From an uncultured Clostridia bacterium (GTDB lineage Bacteria; Bacillota; Clostridia; Oscillospirales; Acutalibacteraceae), in NCBI GenBank assembly GCA_944376655.1, contig CALWDJ010000011.1:1-63511 (forward strand): a stretch of 63,511 nucleotides of DNA. Direction: 5' to 3'. Positions 1 to 8,072 of the stretch are shown piece by piece (position 1 is the stretch's first letter; every line of letters begins with the position of its first letter). The notes below the pieces were generated by a model that ran no database searches, was not told where the DNA came from, and saw nothing but the letters and a program-made list of their open reading frames with translations. A program made the position numbers and the translations under genes.

Positions 1-72
1 TCGGCTAACAGTTCCTACTGCCAAGCCTGTAGCGGACTTTCACCGCCAAGTTATTACGCGTGCCGAGCACAC
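1..72 (-). mobile_element. Group II intron, 5' end of domain I (partial)
   Basis: Read on the minus strand, the segment begins with GTGTGC at position 72, matching the GUGYG 5' end of group II introns. It continues with the domain I signature of bacterial introns, including GGTGAAAGTCCGCTACAGG, then GCTTGGCAGTAGGAACTG and TTAGCCGA, before leaving the window. The intron body and any reverse transcriptase lie beyond position 1. It starts directly after a hairpin and T-run, the usual target of class C introns (established knowledge). Recognition is from memory of the domain I consensus, not a covariance search. Confidence 0.75.
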
Positions 73-73
73 T

Positions 74-106
74 AAAAAACGCCACAACTTCTTTGAAGCT
101 GTGGCG
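74..106 (-). terminator. Rho-independent terminator that is the intron target
   Basis: On the minus strand an ACGCCACAGCTTC / GAAGTTGTGGCGT stem (one G-U pair, 3-nt loop) is followed by six T residues (79-74). One base later the group II intron begins. It could end transcription coming from fba. Confidence 0.8.
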
Positions 107-115
107 TAGTATGCA

Positions 116-148
116 GAAAAGGACGCTATCTCTCGATAACGTCCCTTT
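116..148. terminator. Bidirectional terminator hairpin
   Basis: The stem ggacgctatc / gataacgtcc with loop tctc (121-144) has T4 runs on both sides depending on strand. It is the second of two tandem terminators downstream of fba. Confidence 0.6.
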
Positions 149-394
149 TGCTTGGTTATTCACTTGTAACCTGTTTGCCCGCTGTCCTTAAAACGCGATG
201 ATATAAGGGTTTTTGCTTGTTTTCTTATCTCACCGCGCTTAGGGCGTAATTTTTTTTGGTACCGCAAGAGTAGGGAGTGCAGTCCGAAAATCTTTGATTT
301 TCTAGCGAACGGCATCCTCACGGGGGAGAGTGTCGACTTTTTGACACTCTCAAGTAAGGCATACACGGTATTCCTTACACTGTTTCTTATTGAA
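149..394. other. Non-coding region downstream of fba with hairpin repeat
   Basis: No credible gene. The open frame on the minus strand at 160-366 has no ribosome site and shares its middle part with a non-coding repeat at 48458-48538, so I read it as repeat sequence. Positions 275-354 are repeat copy A. The rest is AT-rich with a T8 run at about 250-257. Confidence 0.6.
275..354 (-). repeat. Dispersed ~80-bp hairpin repeat, copy A
   Basis: Nearly identical to 48458-48538. Shared parts are gagtgcagtccgaaaatc, a gaaaatc-ttt-gattttc palindrome, agcgaacgg, atcctc, and a gagagtgtcga / gacactctc hairpin. Both copies lie just 3' of a minus-strand sugar-catabolism gene (fba here, rhaB at the other copy). 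Confidence 0.8.
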
Positions 395-1258
395 TTAAGC
401 CTTGCCTACCGAACCGAAAAGCTCCATCTTTTCCTTGACGGTTGCCTTTATAGCGGCTGTACCGTCGGCGAGCAGCTTTCTCGGGTCAAAGCCCTTGCCC
501 TCAAGATCCTTGCCTGCCTCGATATACTTACGTGTTGCCTCTGCAAAAGCGAGCTGGCACTCGGTATTTACGTTTATCTTTGAAACGCCGAGAGAAATGG
601 CTTTCTTTATCATATCAGCCGGTATGCCTGTACCGCCGTGAAGAACAAGCGGCATGGTTCCAGTGAGCTTCTGAATTTCCTCAAGGGTATCAAAACGAAG
701 TCCCGGCCAATTTGCGGGATATTTTCCGTGAATGTTGCCTATTCCGGCCGCGAGCATGGTAATGCCTAAATCGGCTATCATCTTGCACTCTTTTGGATCT
801 GCGACCTCACCGCCGCCTACAACGCCGTCCTCTTCGCCGCCTATTGCGCCGACCTCGGCCTCAAGCGAAAGACCGAGCTTATTGCAGGTCTCTACAAGCT
901 CCTTTGTCTTGGCGATATTTTCCTCAATCGGGTAATGAGAACCGTCAAACATTACAGAAGAAAATCCCGCCTCAATGCACTTTTTCGCGCCTTCATAGCT
1001 GCCGTGGTCAAGGTGAAGTGCAACCGGAACGGTTATTCCCATCTCCTCAAGCATTCCGTTAACCATTCCTACAACGGTCTTATAGCCGCACATATATTTT
1101 CCCGCGCCCTCTGAAACTCCGAGAATTACGGGAGATTTCAGCTCCTCGGCTGTCTGGAGAATAGCCTTTGTCCATTCAAGATTGTTGATATTGAACTGGC
1201 CTACGGCATATTTGCCGGCCTTTGCCTTTGTGAGCATTTCCTTTGCAGATACTAACAT
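395..1258 (-). CDS. fba: Class II fructose-1,6-bisphosphate aldolase
   Basis: Cleaves fructose 1,6-bisphosphate to glyceraldehyde 3-phosphate and dihydroxyacetone phosphate in the cytosol, using a divalent metal. The 287-aa product has the class II landmarks in order: VALHLDHG (catalytic Asp and metal His), VMFDGSHYP, AEVGAIGGEEDGV, GIGNIHGKYP (metal His), VLHGGTGIP and KINVNTE. Length fits the family (about 285-310 aa). I chose the ATG at 1258 because GGAGG sits 8 nt upstream; an in-frame ATG 27 nt earlier lacks a site. It is monocistronic, with its own promoter and terminators. Related tagatose-bisphosphate aldolases cannot be wholly excluded. Confidence 0.93.
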   Translation of the reverse strand: MLVSAKEMLTKAKAGKYAVGQFNINNLEWTKAILQTAEELKSPVILGVSEGAGKYMCGYKTVVGMVNGMLEEMGITVPVALHLDHGSYEGAKKCIEAGFSSVMFDGSHYPIEENIAKTKELVETCNKLGLSLEAEVGAIGGEEDGVVGGGEVADPKECKMIADLGITMLAAGIGNIHGKYPANWPGLRFDTLEEIQKLTGTMPLVLHGGTGIPADMIKKAISLGVSKINVNTECQLAFAEATRKYIEAGKDLEGKGFDPRKLLADGTAAIKATVKEKMELFGSVGKA

Positions 1259-1293
1259 TCCTATTCCTCCGTTAATAAAAATCATATGTATAT

Positions 1294-1322
1294 ATTGTAT
1301 ATCAATTTCCCGTTAAAATCAA
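1294..1322 (-). promoter_or_regulatory. SigA-type promoter of fba
   Basis: Minus strand TTGATT (1322-1317), 17-bp spacer, TACAAT (1299-1294), about 35 nt upstream of the fba start. Confidence 0.75.
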
Positions 1323-1326
1323 GCCT

Positions 1327-2169
1327 TTATTTACCGGGATCCTCATTCACGGTCTCGGGAGGAAGCTCAAGCTGAGCAGGGTCGCGCAGATACTGCTTGA
1401 TACGTCTGAACGCCATGGCAAAATAGCTTCCCGAGCATATGCGCTCGTCCATTACCACGCCTAAAGGGATACAGCGCTCAAATACTATCTCTTTCCCGCG
1501 GCGCTTCGGCACCTCGCGCAGGTTCCCCATGGTTATGAAAACGCTGGTCGTGCCGAACTCATAGCAGTGGTGATATATATGATTTGTTCTTATAGAGGCA
1601 AGGTTTGAAATACACAGGCTGTTATGAAACGGCGACATATCTATCAGCTTTTTCGGAAGCAGGCCGTGCTTATCCATGAACCTGAAAAGTCCCACGCCTA
1701 TTCTGAGCACGCCGGGAGCACCCAAAAGTATCTTTATCATTTTTTCGGTACCGTTTTTTTCGGGCGCGGCGCGGTTTTCGGTTACGTACTTGTCGATTTT
1801 GCCGTTCACGTCGAATATCGTATCGGTCATATCAAAAAACATTTTCGACATTGTGCCGTTATCCATTTCGCCGGATTTCAGCACCACCATAGCGACAGTA
1901 AACTCATTTCTGGCATACGGCTTGCAGTTCATAATAAAGCGGTTAAGCAGCGGAAATTCGGCGGCGGTCCTCAGATACGCCGCTATTATCACACCCATAT
2001 GACTGAGTGCTATTCCCTGCTTGCGCTTTTCGTTGAGATAATTCTGTATCGGGTCGTAAGGTATATCAAGCGTTATCATGTTCATCGAATCCACACGCTT
2101 GTTCATTATATATGACGCCACGGTATACATGGGGTCTGTATTTCTGAGGCGTTTTCCGTCTGCTCTCAT
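1327..2169 (-). CDS. 2-oxoacid dehydrogenase E2 / chloramphenicol acetyltransferase-like protein
   Basis: A 280-aa protein starting MRADGKRLRNTDP and carrying a late segment PLGVVMDERICSGSYFA, which aligns in position with the DHRVVDG active-site region of E2 acyltransferases and CAT. The usual His is absent (DERICSG instead of DHRxxDG), so classical acyl transfer is doubtful. There is no lipoyl domain and no E1/E3 neighbour, so it is not part of a dehydrogenase complex here. The start at 2169 is preferred because ggag lies about 9 nt upstream; an upstream ATG adds 16 residues. It is read from the strand of fba but separated from it by the fba promoter. Function unknown. Confidence 0.65.
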   Translation of the reverse strand: MRADGKRLRNTDPMYTVASYIMNKRVDSMNMITLDIPYDPIQNYLNEKRKQGIALSHMGVIIAAYLRTAAEFPLLNRFIMNCKPYARNEFTVAMVVLKSGEMDNGTMSKMFFDMTDTIFDVNGKIDKYVTENRAAPEKNGTEKMIKILLGAPGVLRIGVGLFRFMDKHGLLPKKLIDMSPFHNSLCISNLASIRTNHIYHHCYEFGTTSVFITMGNLREVPKRRGKEIVFERCIPLGVVMDERICSGSYFAMAFRRIKQYLRDPAQLELPPETVNEDPGK

Positions 2170-2310
2170 TCTAAACTCCGTTTCCGCGTATTTTATCTGA
2201 AGTATTTTTAAATACACTGTTTGTTTTTTTTATGCCAAAAGAATAATATCACATTTCCGCCCGAAACACAACACTTTTTTTAACAAACTGTGAACAAGGG
2301 AATATTATGC

Positions 2311-2339
2311 AAAAAAGCCGGACCTCGAAAAGGTCCGGC
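2311..2339. terminator. Terminator of the MFS gene
   Basis: Stem gccggacct / aggtccggc with T6 on the minus strand, 20 nt after the stop of the permease gene at 2362. Confidence 0.85.
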
Positions 2340-2361
2340 AACGCGTAAAAAATATTTTGAA

Positions 2362-3648
2362 TCAGACGGTTTTTTCCGTTGCCTTAACCCCGCTTATCCG
2401 CGCGGCGCGCTTTTTATCGGGTGAAAAGTATTTTCTCATATACAGCAGAAGCAGCACGCCGAGTATCGGGAATACGGCGGTAAATACTATTCCGGTTTTC
2501 ATTCCTATCTGTTCCGCCGTGAGCGAAAGCCGCGGAGCAAGCTCTGCCGCCCATCCGCTCTCGGTCACCTTATCCACTATTATTCCGAGCGCCTGAGGAG
2601 CGACCGAGCCGCCGAAATCGCCGCCCGCCGCCATAAGCGCGTAAGCCGCCACGCCTATACGAGGAAATTTTTCCTCCATAAGTATAAGCGTTCCCGGCCA
2701 GAGCATGGAGGTGCAGAAGCCGGTCATAACGCAGGCGATAAGCGAAACGGCGGCATTCGGGGAAAGTCCGGCGGTAAGGTAGCATACTACCGAGCCGCAC
2801 ATTCCAAGCAGCAGCACGCGGCTTATATTTTTGCCGTATTTGGTGTAAAGCGTCCTTCCGAGCCCCAGAAGCACCGCGAAAAGCGCCATACCGAGAATAT
2901 CTCCCGCCGCCTTGGGAAGCTTAAGCGCGCTTTCGGCAAATCCCGAAACCCAGTTGGTCATGGCGTTTTCGGTCGCTCCGCCTAAAAATATGCAGATAAC
3001 GCAGAGCGCGAGCCCGAGCCTCCTGCCGCTTTCAGTTTTCCCTCCGCCGTGTTCGGAAATATTCATTTCGGGTATCGGAGAGACAGAAAACATCACAAAC
3101 GAGAAAATCGGGAGTAAAGCCAGAAAAACGGTAAGATACTGCCAGTTTTCAGTGCCGAAGAGCTTGAAATACACCGTGCTTATTACCACCACGGTCAATA
3201 CGCCGTAGGCATAAAGCGAATGCAGCCGGCTCATATCACGATCCGGATTATCTGACGGAATAGCGGCTATCATGGGACTTAAAAGCACTTCACTGAGTCC
3301 TGACGAAACAGAAAACAGCACTGTTCCCGCAAGCAGACCAGCGTAAACATGCTCACCGAAAAGCAGAGGTGAAAGAGCGTACAGAAGCAGTCCGGCCGAG
3401 GTCAGCAACGGCATAATTTTAACTGTTTTTCCGATATTAAAATGTTTAGAGAAAAATGTAAATATAAGGTCTATACAAAGCTGTGTGACAAAATTGACCA
3501 ACACCAGAGTACCTGAAAGCGTATATGAAATACCGTACAGCTCCTTAAAAGTCACAAACAGCATCGGAGGCAGACTGAATACCGACGACATAGCAAGATA
3601 TGTATAGTAGCATGTACGTTTTGTTCTGCCGTAATTGGGTGTCCCCAT
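2362..3648 (-). CDS. Major facilitator superfamily permease
   Basis: A 428-aa hydrophobic protein with about 12 predicted membrane segments and the central soluble loop (around residues 190-210, rich in Glu, Gly and Ser) typical of MFS carriers. It begins after AAGGGG 9 nt upstream. The N-terminal half resembles sugar-type MFS proteins (for example FILVNFVTQLCIDL-like TM2), but no substrate motif is decisive. It ends at a strong terminator and has no co-transcribed enzyme, so the substrate cannot be inferred from context. Confidence 0.8.
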   Translation of the reverse strand: MGTPNYGRTKRTCYYTYLAMSSVFSLPPMLFVTFKELYGISYTLSGTLVLVNFVTQLCIDLIFTFFSKHFNIGKTVKIMPLLTSAGLLLYALSPLLFGEHVYAGLLAGTVLFSVSSGLSEVLLSPMIAAIPSDNPDRDMSRLHSLYAYGVLTVVVISTVYFKLFGTENWQYLTVFLALLPIFSFVMFSVSPIPEMNISEHGGGKTESGRRLGLALCVICIFLGGATENAMTNWVSGFAESALKLPKAAGDILGMALFAVLLGLGRTLYTKYGKNISRVLLLGMCGSVVCYLTAGLSPNAAVSLIACVMTGFCTSMLWPGTLILMEEKFPRIGVAAYALMAAGGDFGGSVAPQALGIIVDKVTESGWAAELAPRLSLTAEQIGMKTGIVFTAVFPILGVLLLLYMRKYFSPDKKRAARISGVKATEKTV

Positions 3649-3702
3649 TGATATTTCCCCTTTTATTGCGCCGTTCCGGCGCGGAATCTTTAAAATAATT
3701 CA

Positions 3703-3729
3703 GCGGCGCATTTTAGCGCCGCGTTTTTT
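3703..3729. terminator. Bidirectional terminator after the CNNM pair
   Basis: Stem gcggcgc / gcgccgc with loop attttag (3703-3722) and T6 on the plus strand. On the minus strand it follows the stop of the CNNM/CBS gene at 3744; a shorter gcgcc-ttcc-ggcgc hairpin lies beside it at 3668-3682. Confidence 0.65.
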
Positions 3730-3743
3730 ACCCTGAATACAGG

Positions 3744-5024
3744 TCATTCATCTTGGTTTTCCTCTTCGGGCAGCTTTTCTACCGCAACCCGCCACACACG
3801 GTGCTCCTCCGCCTTTATAACCGTTATTTTAAGGTTCTTATAGGTAAAGGAATCACCCTTTGAGGCTTCGCCGTCAAGCATGGTCATTGTCCAGCCGCCG
3901 ACCGTCGAGTCGTCGTACTCAAAATTTTCGTCCTCGTCGATATCTATATCAAACTCGTCGAAAAAGTCGTATATGCGCATATCGCCGTCCGTCTCAAAAT
4001 GAGTATCGTCAATGCAGACAAACTCGCGCTCTATTTCGTCGGTCTCGTCCCATATCTCGCCGACAAGCTGCTCAAGCACGTCCTCCATTGTGAGTATGCC
4101 CATTGTGCCGCCGTACTCGTCAAGCACAACCACCATATGCGATTTTGAGTCCTTCATTTTCTCAAGCACATCGGGCAGCGGCATTGTTTTATGCACATAA
4201 GTTACGGGCAGCAGAAGACTGCGGATATTGACCCTGTCGTTTGAGACGTACTCCTTATAGAAATGATTTAGGTGAAGTATGCCTATGATATTGTCGGGCG
4301 TGTCCTCAAATACGGGCAGCCTCGAATATGTGGAATCAAGTATCTTTTTAACGTTTTTCTCGTACGGGTCGTGGATATCAATCGCTTCCATATCAACCCT
4401 CGGGGTGACGACCTCGTACGCCAGCACCGTATCAAAATCAAGCGCGTTCTGCAGAAGGTCGCACTGCTCCTCGTCAAGTACCCCCTCATCCTCCACTATA
4501 TCGATTATATTCTCAAAATCGTCCTCTGAAACGGCGTCATGGTCGGCGACGCTTGACTGCCACAGTTTAGAAACAAGATTGATAAACGCCATCATTATAA
4601 TTGTTATGGGTCTTAAAATAACCGAAATCACATATATCGGTATCGCCACAGCGACAGAAAAGCTCTCGGCAAACTGCTTTGCCAGCACCTTCGGAATAAT
4701 CTCGCCGAAAGTGAGCACTAAAAGGGTCATAACAAGTGTCGCGACCCACGCGTATCCGGCGCCGAGATAATCCATAACTATAAGCGTAGCTATTGAGGAA
4801 GCGGCGATATTGACAAGGTTATTACCTATCAGCACCGCGCCGAGCATATTCTCGTAATCGTCCGCTATTTTTGCCGCGAGCGACAAAGCAAGCGTGTCTT
4901 TTTTCTGCCTCATCGCCTTAAGGCGTGCTGAATTGACGCTCGCAAAAGCGATTTCGGTCGCCGAGAAGAAAGCCGAAAGCAGTATGAGGAGGACTATCGC
5001 CAAATAACGGAGTGATTCATTCAT
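3744..5024 (-). CDS. CNNM/CorC-type membrane protein with DUF21, CBS pair and CorC_HlyC domain
   Basis: A 426-aa protein with an N-terminal DUF21 membrane domain (about residues 1-180, FFSATEIAFASVNSARLKAM), two CBS motifs (about 205-330, ending GGTMGILTMEDVLEQLVGEI) and a C-terminal CorC_HlyC domain (about 340-425, TVGGWTMTMLDG). Homologues are linked to Mg2+ or other divalent-cation efflux and are often misnamed hemolysins. The ATG at 5024 overlaps the stop of the upstream paralogue by 8 nt (ATGAATGA), which indicates translational coupling. The pair probably works as a heteromer. Confidence 0.9.
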   Translation of the reverse strand: MNESLRYLAIVLLILLSAFFSATEIAFASVNSARLKAMRQKKDTLALSLAAKIADDYENMLGAVLIGNNLVNIAASSIATLIVMDYLGAGYAWVATLVMTLLVLTFGEIIPKVLAKQFAESFSVAVAIPIYVISVILRPITIIMMAFINLVSKLWQSSVADHDAVSEDDFENIIDIVEDEGVLDEEQCDLLQNALDFDTVLAYEVVTPRVDMEAIDIHDPYEKNVKKILDSTYSRLPVFEDTPDNIIGILHLNHFYKEYVSNDRVNIRSLLLPVTYVHKTMPLPDVLEKMKDSKSHMVVVLDEYGGTMGILTMEDVLEQLVGEIWDETDEIEREFVCIDDTHFETDGDMRIYDFFDEFDIDIDEDENFEYDDSTVGGWTMTMLDGEASKGDSFTYKNLKITVIKAEEHRVWRVAVEKLPEEENQDE

Positions 5025-6030
5025 CGGAGTCACCCCCCGCGTCGTCCTCATCGTATATCTCGCCGACAAGCTCCTCCATTATATCCTCTACCGTGATTAT
5101 ACCGAGCACCGTGCCGTCATTATCTTTAACTACCGCAAGATTGCGCCGGTGATTGCTCATTTCGGTAAGAAGCTCGTCTATCGGAGTGTCAGCGCTTACA
5201 TAATAAGGATAATCGATAACCGAAGCCAGTATTACATTGTGCTTCTGTTTTATGTATGCCTTTAAAAATTTCCTTATCTGGAGAATACCCTTTATATTGC
5301 CGTCACGGTCGGTAACAGGTATCCTCGAATGGGGTGAGCCGTTTATAACCTCAAGAATCTGCGCCGTTTTAAGGCTCGTGCTTATTTTGAGCACCTGCTC
5401 CCACGGCACCATTACCTCCCTCGCGGAGGAATTGGAAAATTTCATAGCCGATTTCACAAGACGGCCGGTCTCCCCGTCAAAGCCGTCCTCCTCGGATATG
5501 TTCTCAACTATGCTGTTGAGCTCGTCTTCGGTCATTGTGACCTGATTTTCCGCGTGCTTTCTGAAAGGCCTTGACACCGCCGATGAAAGCGCGGTGAAGA
5601 AAAACGAAAGGGGCTTTATTACCTTCATAAGCACGGTAAGTATTGCCGATGCTGTCTCGGCAAAGCGTTCGTTGCAGGAACGCGCAAAGCATTTCGGCAG
5701 CATTTCGCCGAAAATGAAAATTACCACCGTGGTGATAACTGCGGAGGCGGAAACCGCTGCCGGTCCCCAGATTTGCGCGGCTATTACGGCTGAAAGCGTA
5801 GCGCAGCCTATGTTAACGACATTGTTGCCTATAAGCAGTACCGAAAGCGCCTCGTCGAAATTATCGAGAATTTTAAGCACTCTCTTAGCACCCTTATTGC
5901 CCTTTGAAGCACGGCTCATCATATGTATCCTGTTTACCGAGGCCAAGGATATCTCCGTGCCTGAAAAATAAGCGCTCGCAAGAATCAGCAGTAAAAAGAG
6001 TATAATACTCCCCGCAGGACTGTCGTCCAC
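5017..6030 (-). CDS. CNNM-type membrane protein with DUF21 and CBS pair, no CorC domain
   Basis: A 337-aa paralogue of the next gene. DUF21 (about 1-180, YFSGTEISLASVNRIHMM) is followed by a CBS pair (about 205-325, LGIITVEDIMEELVGEIYDED), then it stops. The CorC_HlyC domain of its partner is missing, which is a natural shorter form and not an obvious truncation, because the acidic tail ends cleanly at the overlap with the partner gene. Start GTG with GGAG 8 nt upstream. A consensus promoter lies at 6142-6170. Confidence 0.88.
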   Translation of the reverse strand: MDDSPAGSIILFLLLILASAYFSGTEISLASVNRIHMMSRASKGNKGAKRVLKILDNFDEALSVLLIGNNVVNIGCATLSAVIAAQIWGPAAVSASAVITTVVIFIFGEMLPKCFARSCNERFAETASAILTVLMKVIKPLSFFFTALSSAVSRPFRKHAENQVTMTEDELNSIVENISEEDGFDGETGRLVKSAMKFSNSSAREVMVPWEQVLKISTSLKTAQILEVINGSPHSRIPVTDRDGNIKGILQIRKFLKAYIKQKHNVILASVIDYPYYVSADTPIDELLTEMSNHRRNLAVVKDNDGTVLGIITVEDIMEELVGEIYDEDDAGGDSDE

Positions 6031-6141
6031 AAAACCGTCTCCTGTTTTTCAAAAATTTAAAACCCGAATATCAGCGGCGAAACTGCCGCGCCGGCTCTGA
6101 CGCTTTTACGTTTCCGACCGCGAAATCCGGATTTAATACAT

Positions 6142-6170
6142 ATATTACAATATACTTTACGTTTTGTCAA
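6142..6170 (-). promoter_or_regulatory. SigA promoter of the CNNM operon
   Basis: Minus strand TTGACA (6170-6165), 17-bp spacer, TAATAT (6147-6142). The -35 box overlaps the stop codon of the YgjP-type gene. Confidence 0.85.
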
Positions 6171-6694
6171 ACAATTTTAAGCATTTTCCGTCTTCTTCTG
6201 TAATCAGGCATATATTTTTCTACAAGCTCGTAAAAAGCACGGCTGTGATTGTGGTGCTTTATATGCGCAAGCTCATGCAGCACCACATATTCCACCGCCT
6301 CCGGCGGGTACGCCATAAGCCGCCACGAAAAGCAGACGGCATTTTCAGCGCTGCACGAGCCGAACCTTGTTTTAGCCGAGGTTATTTTTACCGATGACGG
6401 AACAAGTCCCGTGACAGCCGAATATTTTTCAACCAGTCCCGGCAGTATTTTTTCAGCCGCCGCGCGAAGCTCCCGCTCCCTTGACACTATGTCCTTTTCT
6501 TTTTCAAGCCGTTTCTTAGCGCAGGGCAGCTTTTTTTCAATCCAGCCGCTGTATCTTGCGACAAATTCTGCTATCTGCCTGTCTCTTACAGAAAAAGGCG
6601 CGCGCACAAGCACACCGCCTCCCGGCAGTATTTCAAGACTCAATGTTCTGCGTGAGGAACGCTTTACCGTATATTCCAAAATTTCACCCCGCAT
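6167..6694 (-). CDS. YgjP-type zinc metallopeptidase (M48/DUF45)
   Basis: A 175-aa protein with the gluzincin motif VVLHELAHIKHHNHS: two His and Glu of HExxH, then the family-specific HNHS downstream, as in YgjP/SprT-like proteins. The upstream RFGSCSAENAVCFSWRLM segment is also typical (R-x-G-S-C). Likely a cytosolic metalloprotease-like protein. The ATG at 6694 lies directly at the T-run of an upstream terminator. A TTG 15 nt further in, preceded by GGGGTGA, could be the true start. Confidence 0.82.
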   Translation of the reverse strand: MRGEILEYTVKRSSRRTLSLEILPGGGVLVRAPFSVRDRQIAEFVARYSGWIEKKLPCAKKRLEKEKDIVSRERELRAAAEKILPGLVEKYSAVTGLVPSSVKITSAKTRFGSCSAENAVCFSWRLMAYPPEAVEYVVLHELAHIKHHNHSRAFYELVEKYMPDYRRRRKMLKIV

Positions 6695-6722
6695 AAAAGC
6701 GGCGCCTGATACCAGACGCCGC
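6695..6722. terminator. Terminator of the TM2-domain gene
   Basis: Stem gcggcg(c/t)ctg around loop ata, T4 on the minus strand, 30 nt after the stop of the TM2 gene and abutting the start of the peptidase gene. Confidence 0.65.
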
Positions 6723-6752
6723 ACGTTTTAATCTACGCTTTACCGTATTGAT

Positions 6753-7088
6753 TTAAAGCAATGTCATAATATTTGTAAAGTTAAGCTCTTTGGTTCTCTT
6801 CATACAGGTAAACCAGTCAATAATGGTAAGTATACCGCAACAGCCTCCGGTAAGCAGCTTAAGAACTCCCATTCCGGTATCTCCGAGCATAAATCTGTCT
6901 ATTCCGAGACCGCCGAGGAAAATGGAGATAAGCAAAATTGTTGTAGGGTCTTTCATTTCAACAGTAGACACCATAGCAAACTTGTTCTCATCCATTGCCG
7001 CAAGCTTCTCTTTTATGTACATAATCTTTTCAGCCGGAAAATACTTCTGATTTGTCATAATGTACATATCAATTTTATTCTGATCCAT
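6753..7088 (-). CDS. TM2-domain membrane protein
   Basis: A 111-aa protein with a TM2 domain from about residue 47: KDPTTILLISIFLGGLGIDRFMLGDTGMG then a Gly-rich second helix LLTGGCCGILTIIDWF. The N-terminal 45 residues (KYFPAEKIMYIKEKL) are a soluble lead often seen in clostridial TM2 proteins. AGGGGAG sits 9 nt before the ATG and a near-consensus promoter lies at 7121-7149. The molecular role is unknown. Confidence 0.85.
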   Translation of the reverse strand: MDQNKIDMYIMTNQKYFPAEKIMYIKEKLAAMDENKFAMVSTVEMKDPTTILLISIFLGGLGIDRFMLGDTGMGVLKLLTGGCCGILTIIDWFTCMKRTKELNFTNIMTLL

Positions 7089-7120
7089 AATAAACTCCCC
7101 TTATTTATTATTATGGTATC

Positions 7121-7149
7121 ATTATACAATATATTGTATAAAAACTCAA
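7121..7149 (-). promoter_or_regulatory. SigA promoter of the TM2 gene
   Basis: Minus strand TTGAGT (7149-7144), 17-bp spacer, TATAAT (7126-7121). Confidence 0.8.
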
Positions 7150-7178
7150 TAATAAATTATTCAATTTCAGTGTATGAT

Positions 7179-7514
7179 TTACACAAAAATAATTTCAAAA
7201 ATATATACAATGACTACACAAATAGTTCCGGTAATAATTATTGCGTTTTTTATACGTTTGTCAATAGGAAACAATTTGCTGTGAAGCGCAAAAAGAACAA
7301 CCAGCACAAACGGAAGCGCTGCCGGATTAAATTCAAGATAAGCCGGAAAATCTCCTCTTGCCAGCGCAAGCATAGCGCGAGTCATCCCGCAGGTGGGACA
7401 TTCAAAGCCTAAAAAATATTTTATCGGGCATTTTATCGGCAGGACAAGATAAACAGCGATAGCGGCAAGCGCCGCAATATGGATTCCGAGAAATTTCTTA
7501 ATATTTACTTTCAT
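7179..7514 (-). CDS. DUF2752 membrane protein
   Basis: A 111-aa protein with three predicted helices and the DUF2752 signature FECPTCGMTRA (CPxCGxTR), followed by a LEFNPAALPF loop. Its ATG overlaps the stop of the preceding zinc-ribbon gene by one base (TAATG), so the two are coupled. Members of this family often neighbour TM2 genes, as here; function is unknown. An in-frame upstream start inside the preceding gene was rejected for lack of a ribosome site. Confidence 0.85.
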   Translation of the reverse strand: MKVNIKKFLGIHIAALAAIAVYLVLPIKCPIKYFLGFECPTCGMTRAMLALARGDFPAYLEFNPAALPFVLVVLFALHSKLFPIDKRIKNAIIITGTICVVIVYIFEIIFV

Positions 7515-7918
7515 TATTTTCTTACCCTGACGGTAAATTCCTTTCCGCATTTCGGGCATACGGTCTTATGAACGCCGATACGCCTCGGCAGACGAAGAAT
7601 AGCCTTGCAGGAAGGACATTTTTTATAAATATGGCATTTGTCGTTTTTTCTGCGCTCGTGCAGCTCTTTTTTTCTTTTAATAAAACCGAGCTTTTCAAAA
7701 ACCCACGCGTCCTCACGGCTGCGCTGAGCGGTATTTCTCGAAAACACCCTGAAAATCGCGTAAAGCATCAGCGCGTAGACCACACACTGAAGTATAATCG
7801 AACGGATAAAAATATTTGCTACCGAAAGGACGGCGGAAACGGCGAAAATGACAAAAAACAGCCTGTCTGCCCCGTAACGTCCGGATAAAAAACGCATCAG
7901 CCTGTATCTGAAATCCAT
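7514..7918 (-). CDS. Two-helix membrane protein with C-terminal zinc ribbon
   Basis: A 134-aa protein. Residues about 17-55 form two membrane helices (LFFVIFAVSAVLSVANIFI and ILQCVVYALMLYAIF). The C-terminal third carries CPSCKAILRLPRR and CPKCGKEF, a four-cysteine zinc ribbon. AAGGAGC lies 8 nt before the ATG at 7918; longer readings upstream lack a site. It forms a two-gene unit with the DUF2752 gene. I know no function for it. Confidence 0.8.
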   Translation of the reverse strand: MDFRYRLMRFLSGRYGADRLFFVIFAVSAVLSVANIFIRSIILQCVVYALMLYAIFRVFSRNTAQRSREDAWVFEKLGFIKRKKELHERRKNDKCHIYKKCPSCKAILRLPRRIGVHKTVCPKCGKEFTVRVRK

Positions 7919-8072
7919 AATACCGCTCCTTCCTTTCTTTATTGCATTATTATTATATTTCATACGCGCCATGATTTTGTTAAGAAAGAATAAATAAAAT
8001 TGATATATTTATTTACAGTGTTTACATTTATTCCCTTTTTCACTTTCTTATCTCCGAAAGGGGACGAAAACA

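Noticed and set aside
160-366. 68-codon frame downstream of fba and a similar one at 48328-48639
   Set aside because: The shared peptide similarity comes from the dispersed hairpin repeat, not from a protein family; no ribosome sites.
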